A DNA stretch of 64,000 nucleotides from positions 237,760-301,759 of the forward strand of contig QANU01063326.1 of assembly GCA_003254905.1 (NCBI GenBank). Reading direction: 5' to 3'. The notes under the pieces are model-generated. The model was given only the letters and a program-made list of their open reading frames with translations. It had not been told where the DNA came from and searched no databases. Made by a program: the position numbers and the translations under genes. The DNA is from Nissolia schottii (taxonomy: Eukaryota; Streptophyta; Magnoliopsida; Fabales; Fabaceae). Shown here one piece after another: positions 49,201-60,312 of this stretch (positions are counted from its first letter, which is position 1; each line of letters starts with the position of its first letter).

Positions 49201-49300
49201 GTCAAAAATAACTCATTCACTGCAGTGTTCATTGTTATTCACTGATGGTTCATGTGAGATATAGGACCTCAGTTGTATGAGGATGATTGGTATAAGTAGT

Positions 49301-49830
49301 TTGAAGCAAGGATTTTATGCTGGGAGCTCAACAAATGTGGGGATCCGTCTCTTACACTCAATTCACAACTTTACCAATGCAGACATAAATATTTTATATA
49401 AATAAATCTCTCTTAAAATTAGTAAGATTCAATTAAATATTTATGTATTTTTTTCCCATGACCATATTTAACCTGGTTTATTCCCACTCGATTATGACAC
49501 CAATTGTGGAGGCTCAATCCCACGAGATTCAACAGTTAGATCTTTTTGGATTTGACCACTCAATGAGAAATCAATGCTTAGTAGGATAATCACATATTCT
49601 TGGTTGAACATATGGATGAGGCAAATTTTATGCCCAGAACCACCAATTAGCATATGAAAGGTTAAACCACTCAATTGTCACGAGTTCGGAGTATAAGAAC
49701 ATGACACATTATCCTGGACAATGATTCTCTAAATTGAGATCTTTCAATTTAAAGGATAAAATTAATAATCTCACAATTAGATCATTAAAATAATAATAGG
49801 TATTATTTTATTAATTTAAAGATAAAATAT
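49301..49830. other. Intergenic sequence downstream of the copia truncation
   Basis: No match to pol is seen. The mixed-composition stretch (49490-49720) contains a minus-strand frame of 60 aa (49492-49674) without a recognised domain. Confidence 0.4.
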
Positions 49831-49839
49831 TTTATTTTA

Positions 49840-50208
49840 GGGTTAAATATGTTTTTAGTCTCTGAAAAATTATAAATTGTGTTTTACTCTTGAATTTTTT
49901 TGTTAAAAAATAGTTTTTGACATTTTTTAGTAGAATTTAGTCCATACCGTCAAGTTGGGCTGTTAATTGCTGACTTGACAATTAACTTGGCTACGTGACA
50001 GGTCACATGCAATGCTATGTGTCAATTTTGTGTGGACACGTGGCCTGCCACGTGACCAAGTTAACTGTCACGTCACCAGTTAACGACTCAACTTGACGGC
50101 AGAGACTAAATTCTATCAAAAAAATTTGTTAGAGACTATTTTCCTACAAATTTTTTTAAGGGTAAAACACAAATTGTAATTTTTCAAAGACGAAAAACAT
50201 ATTTAAAT
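49840..50208. mobile_element. MULE-type MITE of the GGGTTAAATATG family (369 bp)
   Basis: Nearly the whole element is two inverted arms: GGGTTAAATATGTTTTTAGT on the left and AAAAACATATTTAA at the right end. Inner arms carry CACGTG at 50037-50042 and 50049-50054. Flanks TTTATTTTA (49831-49839) and TTTATTTTT (50209-50217) match at 8 of 9 positions. It is a deletion-type relative of the larger element at 13540-14990. Confidence 0.8.
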
Positions 50209-50217
50209 TTTATTTTT

Positions 50218-50860
50218 TATTTAAAATAAGATATCTCACTTTAAAAAATCAAAATCTTCAAATTATGACTGACAGTAGTGAAAGTTGGGGGCAATGAGGT
50301 CAAGTAGGGGGTGCATGGTGGAGAGGGAGGGCACCTGGGTAACCAATGTGGGTGTGGGTTTGGGAGTGGGAGGGGTGTAGGGTAGGGGAATATGACCTGG
50401 AAGGTGGGTTTAGGGGATTTTTTTTATTATATGGTTCCTCAAATATAATTTTGTAAGATTAGGACCTTTATTAAAAAATTTCATTAGTATTGGCCATTTT
50501 TAGAAATCAGTTTTACCAAAACTGATTTTAGAAGAAAAATAAAAAGAAAGCTAGGTGCCTGCGCGGGAAAAAGACACACCTGACACATCCCTGAAATCGG
50601 CACAGCAGAAGCCAATTTTAGAGCTTCTTGGTCGTGCCAATACAGATAAGGTTTGAAATCGGCATGACAAAAGCTGATTTCAACATATCTGGTCAACACT
50701 TTTATGCCCAAAACCATACAAATGTCAATTTTTTTTTTGGCCCCTAATCATGCAATAACCCATAATGACATCCATACAAAAGTGAATAACGTGGGTTAGG
50801 GTGTTACAAAGTCATGTCATCACTTAACAGTCATGTTTTTGCCATGTGATTATTTCACTA
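50218..50860. other. Intergenic stretch with G-rich patch and AAATCGGC motifs
   Basis: A GGGTG/GGAGG-rich patch occupies about 50280-50400. Next come a perfect 11-bp inverted repeat with a 3-nt loop (AAATCAGTTTT at 50504-50514, AAAACTGATTT at 50518-50528) and two AAATCGGCA words (about 50590 and 50655) with GCTGATTT-like partners. No gene was recognised. Confidence 0.45.
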
Positions 50861-50864
50861 TATT

Positions 50865-51035
50865 TAATACTAGAGACAGAAAATAAAGATTAAAAAAATT
50901 CATCTCTTTAATTTTTAATTTTGCGTTTCCCTCTAACAAAATTTTTTTATCCCCTCTACCACAATTTCAACAAAGTAAAAAAATTATAGAAATTTTTTTC
51001 CCTGTATTATGTCCCTATTACCAAACATAGCCTTT
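50865..51035. mobile_element. MITE family 'CTACGTTTGGTATCA', copy 2 (inverted)
   Basis: The right end (ATTACCAAACATAGCC) is the inverted form of the left end of the copy at 41733. The left end (ACTATATTTAATACTAGAGA) is a diverged form of its right end. Confidence 0.5.
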
Positions 51036-52712
51036 AGGTTAAGAGCCAATCTTTCATCCTTCATGGTTTTCCTCCTTAAAGCATATGGGCTCTTAAAATT
51101 AAGCAAAAAAGAGAAAAACATGAGTGACAAGATTGAATGATGGATATGTATAGCGGAGAAAGAGAATGATTTCATTCATGGAAGTCCATGAAGGATATAA
51201 GAATTCCTTGTATGTTAGTTTAGAAGAAAAATACTTAGTTAAAAGACTAAAGTGCCTTAACAATTAGGATTAGAATAGACCATGTTATAATATTTTTTAA
51301 AGACTAATTTATTCAATTTTATGTGTTTTGTTTTAGTTTATTTGTCAAAATAATTAATTTTGCTTATTTGTATAAATTTTTAAAAATAATCAAAATGTAA
51401 AAAAAAAACAATTTTTAACCTTTTAAGAAAAGTTAAGCCGAATAGTTTTTTTTCTTATAAAATATGTTTTTAATTTTTTGGCCTTTATTTCAAAAAATAA
51501 TTTTTTAATTAATTTTTAAAAAAATCGAAACAAACACATCAGTTATTAGGAGATTTGTTAAAATAAATATTTTAAAAGATTAAAAGTGAAAGATTTTGAG
51601 GTTTCAAATATGTTTAACGCATTGGAAACTTATAATTTGCTATATTTTAAATAATAATAGAAATTTTATTTTTATTTCTTAAGAAATGTCTTTAAGGACA
51701 CTTGTTAGCACAATTTTTGAGATGGATAATTCTTAAAATGAATACAATTCTAGGAGAAGGCTTAAATGTACCTGATTAAACTTGGTGCATGATGCACTAG
51801 ATTGATAAAGATGGGTATAGGGTAGTTGATAAGGTTAATAAAGTAATTGAACAAAACCTTCAGATACCTCCCTCCCATTCCTTCTACTCCAGCCCACCCC
51901 CGTCCACTTTCCCAAGGTTGGATTCGCCCGTACTTGCGCCATTGACCACCAAGGCCACGGCTTCTCCAACGACCTCTCTGCCCACCTCCACCTTTCATCA
52001 CTGCCACATCCGCCCTTTGCCCGCTCCACACTCAGCCACCGTCAACGAAGTCCCTATGTGTACCCCATCTCCGTCGCACTGCCGCCTAACACCTTTGTCA
52101 TATCCAGTTGCGTTTCTGTGATTATCACTAACCACCACCATCTTAGATCTGATGTCCTCTTGTGTTCAAACAGTCTTTACATTGTATCTTCTCTATTAAT
52201 TGCTGGTGGTTCTGAGGGGTCTTTAAATTGTATACGTTTGTTGGCTTTCTGTTGCTGTAACTTTTTCCATGGTCATGGGTATTGAGCAATTTCCTTCAAC
52301 CTATGGAAAAGAAAAAAAAATCTATGCCCTCTTAGATGCGTGTTTTGGGTATGATATAAATGAATGCGTGCTTTGAGTATGATATAAATGAATGGCAAGT
52401 GTGAGTTGTTTGCTTTTGTTTATGGTTGAAAATGTTATGAGTTTTGCTAGTGATATATGATGAGGCGGTGGAAGAGGACTGTTGGTAGTGGACCCTGACG
52501 GTGGTCACCGTGAGTTATGCGGTAGTGGTGAAAAGATGGAGCGAATGAGGTGTTGGGGATGAGATGGTGGTGACTGAGAAGGAGGGAGAGTGGACCATGG
52601 AGGTGGTGGTTAGGGGTGGCGCGATGGTGATAGTGCAGTTGCCAGCGGTGAGGAAGAGGGCAAAGTGACACAGAGAGAGTAAATATGTTGATAATGCATT
52701 TTGCACGCTTAT
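51036..52712. other. Intergenic sequence with a CCACC-rich island
   Basis: AT-rich to about 51830. A GC-richer block (51880-52140) then has open frames on both strands giving low-complexity products, followed by a GGTGG-rich block (52460-52670). No domain was recognised. The composition resembles the interiors of the Mutator-type elements nearby, but no terminal repeats were found for it. Confidence 0.35.
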
Positions 52713-52721
52713 AAAATGTAG

Positions 52722-53944
52722 GCTTAAATATGTTTTTAATTCTTGTAAAATTGAAAAGTTTGTGTTTGGTTCTTGTAAAATTTTTGTCAGGAATTAGACG
52801 TGACATAAAAAGAGACGTTTTCTGCTGACGTGTCTGTTAAATGTGTCACGTGGTACGTCACGTGAAAAACACGCGACCAACCAACCATCAACCCAAAACT
52901 AATCCTCCCGTTGCTTACAAACTCGACTCGACATTGTTAATTTAAAAAAACGAAGAAAAAAAACAAAGGAGGAAGGTCTTGTCCTTTTCTCTGTCGACAA
53001 CCATCACACACACCCCCAGCAACCATCATAAACACACACCACCAGGCCCACCTTCAGCAGCCCTCACCACCATCAAAACCACAAGAAAAACCCAGAAACC
53101 CCATCACCGAAAATCCCATGACCACCTCTCCCAAATGCAGACCTGCAAACAAACCCAGAGAGAGATTCAAAGAGAACCCAACAAAAAACCAAATCCAAAC
53201 CCCATCACCCTTACCTCATCAAGACACACAGGCTAACATCAACAAAGCCCCATCACCCACAGCAGCCACCACTAGCCACCGCATACTCCTCACAGAGACC
53301 ACAATCTCAGTAACCTTAACCACCAACAACTGAAACCCTTTCTCACACATGCAAAACAGATCTAAAGAGAGGGAGTGAACCGAGAGAGAGAAAGAGAGGG
53401 AGAGAGAAGAAGCCTAGAGTAACAGATCAAAAGAGGGAAGGAAAGAATCGGAGAGATCGAGAGAAAGATCCACGCAGATAGGATGTTGATACTGAGAGAG
53501 GAAGTTGAGACCGAGAGAAGAGGAATCACGAGAGAGAGGCCGAGATCGAGGGCTTGAGAGAGATGAGAACCGATGAGAAAGAAGAGAATCCATTGACAAA
53601 GAAAGGGAATTAGTTGCGTTTTGGGGGGTTAAGGTTGTGAGAGAGATGGACACGACCTTCCTCTTTTTAAAATTTTTTTTTCGTTTTTTCTAAATAAATA
53701 GTGTCGGGTCGGGTTTGTAAGCAACAAGTGGGTTAGTTTTGGGTTGATGGTCGGTTGGTCATGTGTTTGTCATGTGACGTGCCACGTGGCACATTTAACA
53801 GGCACATCAGTAGAAAACTTCTCCTATTAATGACAAGGATTAAAACCAACTAAAATTTTTTTAGGGACTAATTATTAACGAAAAATTCTACAGAGACCAA
53901 ATACAAATTTTTAATTTTACAACGATTAAAAATATATTTAAGCC
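52722..53944. mobile_element. Non-autonomous Mutator-like element with 9-bp TSD (about 1.2 kb)
   Basis: The left end GGCTTAAATATGTTTTTAAT is mirrored by the right end (ending AAATATATTTAAGCC). The inverted arms run about 230-260 bp, including a CATCAACCCAAAACTAA block and CACGTG motifs on both sides. The flanks TAAAATGTA (52713-52721) and TAAAATATA (53945-53953) match at 8 of 9 positions. The interior (about 52980-53690) is compositionally distinct. It has a CCA/ACC-rich plus-strand frame (52979-53236) and a GA-rich part whose minus strand reads a Ser/Leu-rich 79-aa frame (53414-53653). No transposase is seen, and captured host sequence is possible. Confidence 0.85.
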
Positions 53945-53955
53945 TAAAATATATT

Positions 53956-55755
53956 TAGTCACATTTTAAAAGTGTAGCTAAGTTTAAATATTCTACCATA
54001 ATTTACAAGTAGCATCAATTAACAAAGTTATCCGGTGCATTAAAGTCAACTCATACAATTATAACCATTTAAATTTAAGCACATGTTTAGAAAAAATGTG
54101 CCCCGTAAACTTTATTACATGTTTATGAGTTTACTAACTAATTTATTGTCGTTGTGGTAAAATTTGAGGTATTAGATTTGTATTATACTATATTCATTAT
54201 AATTTTCCTCGAAAAAACCTCTTGAGTAGTCTGCATACTGCAACTCCAAGAGTGGTTTGTTTGGGTACTCTACTCACGTGCGTATTTACACTCTCGAGGC
54301 TTCCCTAAATCTTTCACGAATTTCACATATTGCTAAAACCGAAGTACAGTGGCGCAATCTATCAACAAATATTTCGCCTATTGCATCCTGCGGCTTCATT
54401 TCTTCTGGCTTCCTCAATTGCACTCTAAATGGCCAGAATTGAAAATGTAAATATAAAATAAATATGGAATCAATTTCATCTATATGTTTCATACTATTAG
54501 GAAAAGAAAAAAAAAATCTTAATCAAGGTGATAACCTTATGACAAAATATACAATTAGAGTATGTTTGACGTGATGTATAATAACCTAATACAATAGGTC
54601 AAGATTTTATCTATCATTTGATGCAACTAGTATATTGTATTGTATTAACTTATACGTTTATGAATTATTATACGTCAAAATAACGTATAATTCTATCAAG
54701 TATACAAGGGATGGATTAGATATTAATAGACTTTGATGTGTAACTTTTTTTTCTTCTCTCTCTTAATTTTATTTATGAAAATAATATTAAATAAATAATT
54801 ATACAAATAGATAATAATGAAAATTAGTAATAAAATAGTCTATATAATAATAAGTAATTAAAAATAACAACCAATTATTTATAATTAATATTTTTAACAA
54901 AAATAATAAATAATTAAAAATAATTATTTATTTATAATTACAAGAATAAATATAAATAATAAATAATAAATTATTATTTAAAGTATATAAATGATAAATA
55001 TGTATGATATAAATTATATTTTATATAATTTAAATTTTAAATATACTTTTTTAAAATTTCAAATAATTAAAATATATTTAATTATATTAGTAGTAAATTT
55101 ATAATTAAATAATCAATATAAAAATATTTTCTTCATTATAATTTATCATTATATTTAATTATAAAATAGGAAATATTAAATTATATAATAGAGAATTTAT
55201 TATGTATTTGTATTTTTTGTATTTGATTATAATGATAAATATTATTTAGTATAAACTATATATAATTAAATGCAAAAAGAAAAGAAATATTTAAAACAAT
55301 TTTACTCTAAAAATAAAAATTATTAAATAATAATATTTCTTATTCACTTTTATTTTATAATTTTGTATTATATTTTATTTATTTATTAAAATTACACTTT
55401 TGACTAAAATTACAGGCTTAGTCATTATTTTTACATATAAAAATCATATCTAAAACCTCAAAGCCTTCTCGCCCACCCCAAAATTGCCCTTAAAGAAAAA
55501 AAATCATATAAAATTTCATACATTCATTTCAATTAATTATTAAAAAAATTAATACCCTTTATAAATTATTAAAAAATTAATTCCCTTTATTAATTTCATA
55601 CATTCATTTCTATTATTTTTAAATTATTTATCTTAAAAAAAATCTACATAACTTTATTTAAATAAAAAAATAAATGTGATGGATATAAAGGACTTTAACT
55701 AATTCTTGTAAAATACTTAATCCCCTGACTAATTTATCATATTGATCTAAATCGT
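53956..55755. other. Very AT-rich intergenic sequence
   Basis: From about 54760 to 55640 the DNA is almost entirely A/T. An imperfect inverted repeat lies at about 54560-54710 (TTTGACGT..GTATAATAA against TTATTATACGTCAAA). No gene is seen. Confidence 0.55.
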
Positions 55756-55768
55756 CCGTTATTTGATG

Positions 55769-56060
55769 ACGTGGCGGCTTGCAGTGGCAAGGTGCGAAAC
55801 TTTAATGCACACGCCAAACACGTTACCAACCAGATATTACTTTTTCTACGCATTGAAAGGAGCCAACGGAGGCTTAAATGCACTTCACGTGCTTCATCCA
55901 CCACGGTCCAATCGAGTTCACGTGCCTCTCAAGAGAGGGCCCCACAACTCTTATCAGATTTTATTGGATGAGAATGGAGGGCGCACGAGATGATGACACG
56001 TGGGAAACTAATAGCCCAAATGGGGCACGTGGAATGCGTGTGATGTTCGGAAACGTGTTT
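55769..56060. promoter_or_regulatory. Cluster of G-box/ABRE-like motifs
   Basis: Perfect CACGTG palindromes occur at 55886-55891, 55919-55924, 55997-56002 and 56026-56031. An ACGTGGC ABRE-like word lies at 55769-55775, and an AACGTGTTT word near 56052. A GCGCGTGTGACG segment, similar to a coupling element, lies at about 56163. Such clusters in plants bind bZIP and bHLH factors and confer ABA or light responses. The island is GC-richer than its surroundings. Overlapping open frames here (55763-56271, both strands) look like by-products of that composition. No adjacent gene was found on either side, so promoter function is inference. Confidence 0.5.
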
Positions 56061-56274
56061 GTTTTCGGAGAGTGTAATGATGGGAGCCGCACAAATTGCG
56101 TGAAGCCAGAGCTGGCACTGCGTGATCAATAACTCCCTCGATTCCTTTCACGCGCTGGGTGTGCGCGTGTGACGTTTTCCTTTCGAGTTTGACGAGGCAC
56201 GTTACTTGCGCTGATGCAATCAAAGGCTTCATCCACATGCAGCCAAACACGCATCTACTATTTCTTTCCATTTT

Positions 56275-57660
56275 TTAACTGTTCTAATAAGATAAATGTT
56301 TTGAAGGTCTAATTAATTAATTTAAATATTAATTTACATATTTTGATAAATAATATTTAATATTTATTTTTTATTTTAAAATATTGTGTCATTTATTAAA
56401 ATGTGTAAGTTAATATTTAAATTCATAAAATAAATTTCTCAAACATTACTCGTGTTAATAAATATTTCTCATTGAATATTAAATATTTACCTTAAATTTG
56501 TATTAATATAGGAGTTTACTAATTTTGATGTACTTTAAGTGTAAATAGTATTCTACACAATCATTCATTCAAATCCTTTTATTTGTATATCTATTTAAGT
56601 AATAGGTATGATAATTAATTATATTTGTTAATGTGCTATCTTATAATTAAAAATAATGTAAAACTATGTAACGTTGTTAATATAGTCAAATTATTTATTT
56701 AAAATCAGTTGCTCATTTTCCATTCACTTATTTGAGGTGCCTGCTACAACAAAATTAATCGAGACTGCGTTGACAAGCTAACCAGAAATTTAATTTGGGG
56801 CCATCACGAAGAGGAATGTGGTTTGAGCCTTGTGAGTTTAAGCAAAGTTACTAGTGCAAAGGTAGATGGGTCTGGGCATCTGTCACTCTATGGCATACTC
56901 CACTCATGCACTAAGAATATAAGATATGAATGACCTCGTTCTGCGAAACATTTATGTGGGCAATGACATGGATATTCATGTTACTGTTGACGTGTCATAT
57001 TGTTCCAGATGATAAAATAGTATTATTTTACCTTTTAAAACAGAATGTTCGCTTTATAGGTTATTTTTTAACAATTTTTTGGAATGTAGATGGACTGTAA
57101 TTGAATCTTTGATCTTTTGACTGTAAGAATTTATTTATTATTATGTTATATAAGATTTGATCATATTAATTAATATTGTAAAATTAATTTTTATTATAAA
57201 TTTAGTGTAATATAGGATAGTATAATCTTATACGATTTTATTCATTTTTATTGTATGATTATTATATTAACTTATAATATTTTTTGAGACTTGATTAAAC
57301 ATAATAGTATTATTTTTGTTTACTCAATGTTAAAATATTTATACTCATCCCTTTATTCTCTTTTCATCATTGTATAATTATCAACCATGAGAGATTATGT
57401 TTTAGAAAATATTTATTTTTGTTGTAGTATTAATTATAAATAATTAACACTACAAAAATTAAATAGGATAAAATTATATAAGTATACGTGACCCACCAAA
57501 TACATGATAATATATTAATTTATACAATGTATTTCTTATATTATATTATTATATTTAATATTATCATATCTTATCCAATATGGTGTATCAAACGGGCCTA
57601 AGTGTGCTGATATTACGTTAATGACGTCTCCCTCAACTTTAATCAGTTAGATGGAGATAA
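56275..57660. other. AT-rich intergenic sequence, no recognised gene
   Basis: No coding signal. A 'TATCAAACGGGCCTA' end at about 57585-57600 resembles plant MITE termini, but I did not find its partner with confidence. Confidence 0.45.
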
Positions 57661-57673
57661 CTTAAATATTTTA

Positions 57674-57936
57674 GGGTTAATTAAGTTTTTAGTCCCTGTA
57701 AAATTGAAAAGTTTGATTTTAGTCCCTCAGTGAAATTTTTAGTCTCTGTAAAATTTTGAAATTTGATTTTGGTCCCCGTGGATAACTGAGGTTAACGGTG
57801 ATGACGTGACCGTTAGTAGATATATTTCACTAAGGGACCATATTCAAACTTCAAAATTTTACAGGGACTAAAAATTTTATTGAGAGATTAAAACCAAACT
57901 TTTTAATTTTACAGAAGTTAAAAACTTAATTAACCC
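57674..57936. mobile_element. MULE-type MITE (263 bp) with GGGTTAATTAAG termini
   Basis: The left end GGGTTAATTAAGTTTTTAGT pairs with the right end (AAAACTTAATTAACCC). Both arms repeat 'AGTCCCTGTAAAATT'-type phrases over about 110 bp. Flanks AATATTTTA (57665-57673) and AATACTTTA (57937-57945) agree at 8 of 9 positions. The terminus differs by a few bases from the GGGTTAAATATG family, so it may be a sister subfamily. Confidence 0.8.
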
Positions 57937-57945
57937 AATACTTTA

Positions 57946-59640
57946 TATTCAATACACCTTTCAAGCCCACTCACGTGAGACGACTCAATTATGCTCTCTT
58001 TGATCTTGATTAATGGTTTATTTTGAGTTAGACGTGAGTATTAAAGAAATAATTAAAATTTATACTATTTTATAAAGTTATTCTTACTTTCATTTTATTT
58101 TTTCTCTCATCTAATATTCGTTTAGCAATTATTTAATAAGGCACAGTAAAAAATAAAATAATTAATGTTGTCTAAATTTAAAAAATAGATACTTATTTAT
58201 AAAAATATTAAAATATAAATGTGGATAACTAGGGAGTAAAATTTTAAAAAATGGACAGATATTTGATACGGAACCAATATTCGTCAGTGCTAAATTATCT
58301 CTATTGATGCTCAAGATTGAAAAGCAAGAGTCAATGCAGGCTCCATAAAACACACAGTAAAAACGGCAACTTCTTTTGTTTGCTATATGTTTGTTCGCCC
58401 ATGAGCTTATGTTTCAGAAAAGTTTCAATGTGTAGAAGTGCTTTATACGTCTAAGAAATTATAGGCTTTAGAAACCTCAATTAAATAAAAAGGTTCGTGT
58501 TGGTTCATAGGAGTCCTTTTTTGCTTAACTTTCAACGTCATGATTCCATAAATTAATGCTTTGAGGGTTAGGGTGTATTTTCCTTTTGTTAACCGACGTT
58601 GATTAATTAATGTATGCTTTGCAAATTCACTAACCACACGCCATGGTTAAGTCTACTTTTTTACTTTCTTGGTGATCACACTTGTTGTTGTGCCGTACAG
58701 TAGTAACGAAGCATGTGACAAAAGTAAGATGGATTATCTGTTGAAGGAAATTATTATTAGGGTGTGTTTGGTTAAGATTGAGTGAAAAGAAGTTTACCAA
58801 TCCATTTATTCCTTTAAATAATAAACATGATGAGTAGTGTTGAAAGGGGTGATTTTCACGTTCCAGCAGAAAACAAACACGTTCCTCTGACGATAACTTC
58901 AGATACGTACAAATCCACGGAGACGATCTACGGATACTAATAATGGCTAAATAAAGTATATACCAAAAAATTATGTAGCCAACAAAAGTTTTTTTTTTTT
59001 TTTTTCCTTCGATAAGTATGTTTCAATTAATTAATCAACCCAAAATGAGCACAAGAATAAGAGAGGGACACCCACGACGTACTGACCAACAAAAAGTCCC
59101 TGTAAATTTAACAGTACTGGCTATACTTAGATTTTATTAAGAGCTTTGTTAATGCCAACTATTGGTAATTCAAGTAATATATTCTTTAATTTTAAATGAT
59201 TAAAAAATTAATTAATAAAGTTTGGGTTAAAGGTTTGATTCTCCTTTACTTTCACTCTTTTTCACTTACCCTGTTAGGTTTTTCAAAGTACGTATTAAAA
59301 GAAAAAGAGCATCATTTTGAGATATTAGTCATTTTTGTCCTAACTATGTCAATTGTGTTTAGCAAAGAGATTTATTAATGCATGTCTTAAACTATATCTT
59401 AAGTAATTAGCAAATAAAATTCGTGAAAATGTGTTAGTGTTCTCACCCAATTTTGGGGGTCAATAGGAAGTTGAGTCACAATACCAGAGTGCATTTTTAA
59501 GTAAAGGAACTTTTTCAGTGATGTTGATATTTGGACACTAAAAATGTCCAAAGACCTTACATGCATAATATGTTAAGGAGAAAAAAATAAATAAAAGTGT
59601 TGTATTTAATATAATGAGTAATATTTTTAACACAGATGGT
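57946..59640. other. AT-rich intergenic sequence, no recognised gene
   Basis: It contains a short relative of the dispersed repeat of 8.7/9.7 kb (about 58160-58240) and a MITE-like 'AGGGTGTGTTTGGTTAAG' word (58758-58776) without a clear partner. Confidence 0.45.
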
Positions 59641-60207
59641 ATTAATGTGCTTGCACATGGTGTATATTAACATCAGTGCACACGGTATCAACACATGTTA
59701 AGAAAAATATTGATGTAATCATTTATCATTCTTTTGAATATATTCTCTTTCCAACAAATCATACTCTCTTCATCGCGTCATACTATCTCCCTAATAATTC
59801 AGACTCTCTCTCCTTTGTTGTCGCTCTTGCGTAAAGCCCACTTGTCATATGACTATCAACATAATAACAATAGACATCAATGTAATAGAAATATGCATCA
59901 ACATATTATAAGAATATTAATCTAATACATTTTTTCTCTCTCCATCGAGTCATATTTTCTCTCACTTACTCTCACTTACTCACTCTAATGTCAAATTGAT
60001 TCACCATGTGCCTATCAACATAATATAGATAGGTATCAACGTAATAAACATAGGTATCAAGATAATGAAGATGTATATCAACGTTTATAAAAAAAAGTAT
60101 TAACGTTCTTTTTTTATAATGTTAATGCATTTATAATATGTTGATACTTATTTTATTATGTCGATAATTATGTCTATTTTGTTGATACATTTTTCTATTA
60201 TATTGAT
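59641..60207. repeat. 21-bp-periodic 'ATCAAC' repeat with inverted arm
   Basis: Units close to ATCAACRTAATA plus about 9 variable bases start at 59855, 59876, 59897 and 59916. A second forward block starts at 60014, 60035, 60056, 60077 and 60099. Spacing is 21 bp in most steps (19 and 22 in two). Beyond about 60105 the unit appears reversed (GTTGAT-type words ending at 60126, 60145, 60165, 60186 and 60207; steps 19, 20, 21, 21). Looser forward copies precede at 59641, 59666 and 59687. The array could fold into a long imperfect hairpin. It is non-coding: the small frames at 59734-59925 and 60131-60313 merely read the repeat. Confidence 0.75.
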
Positions 60208-60312
60208 ACACATGTGTTTTAAAGATAGAATAAAGATATTGAAAGCAAGAGAGAGACAATGATTTGAAGGAAAGAAAGTCACTGAATGTTTTATTGTATT
60301 TTGTGGTCTCCA

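Larger units (their letters stand above)
47203..49300 (+). mobile_element. 3'-truncated Ty1/copia LTR retrotransposon
   Basis: A 5' LTR ending TTTACA at 47541 is followed directly by a primer-binding site for initiator tRNA-Met. A copia-type gag, a zinc-knuckle region and the start of the protease then follow. Integrase, reverse transcriptase, RNase H and the 3' LTR are missing. Homology fades after about 49200-49300, where the sequence becomes unrelated. Gag and protease are broken by several frameshifts, so the copy is dead. The LTR start at 47203 (TGTTACC) is the best TG candidate but is uncertain. Confidence 0.85.

Noticed and set aside
55763-56271. Several overlapping frames on both strands
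   Set aside because: No conserved motif. They arise because this island is GC-rich and therefore poor in stop codons. Regulatory motifs explain the region better.
54557-57600. A single 3-kb transposon bounded by 'GTTTGACGTGATG' and 'CACCATATTGGATAAG' type ends
   Set aside because: The inverted similarity between the two ends is weak beyond a GTTTGA word. Two separate MITE remnants explain it better.
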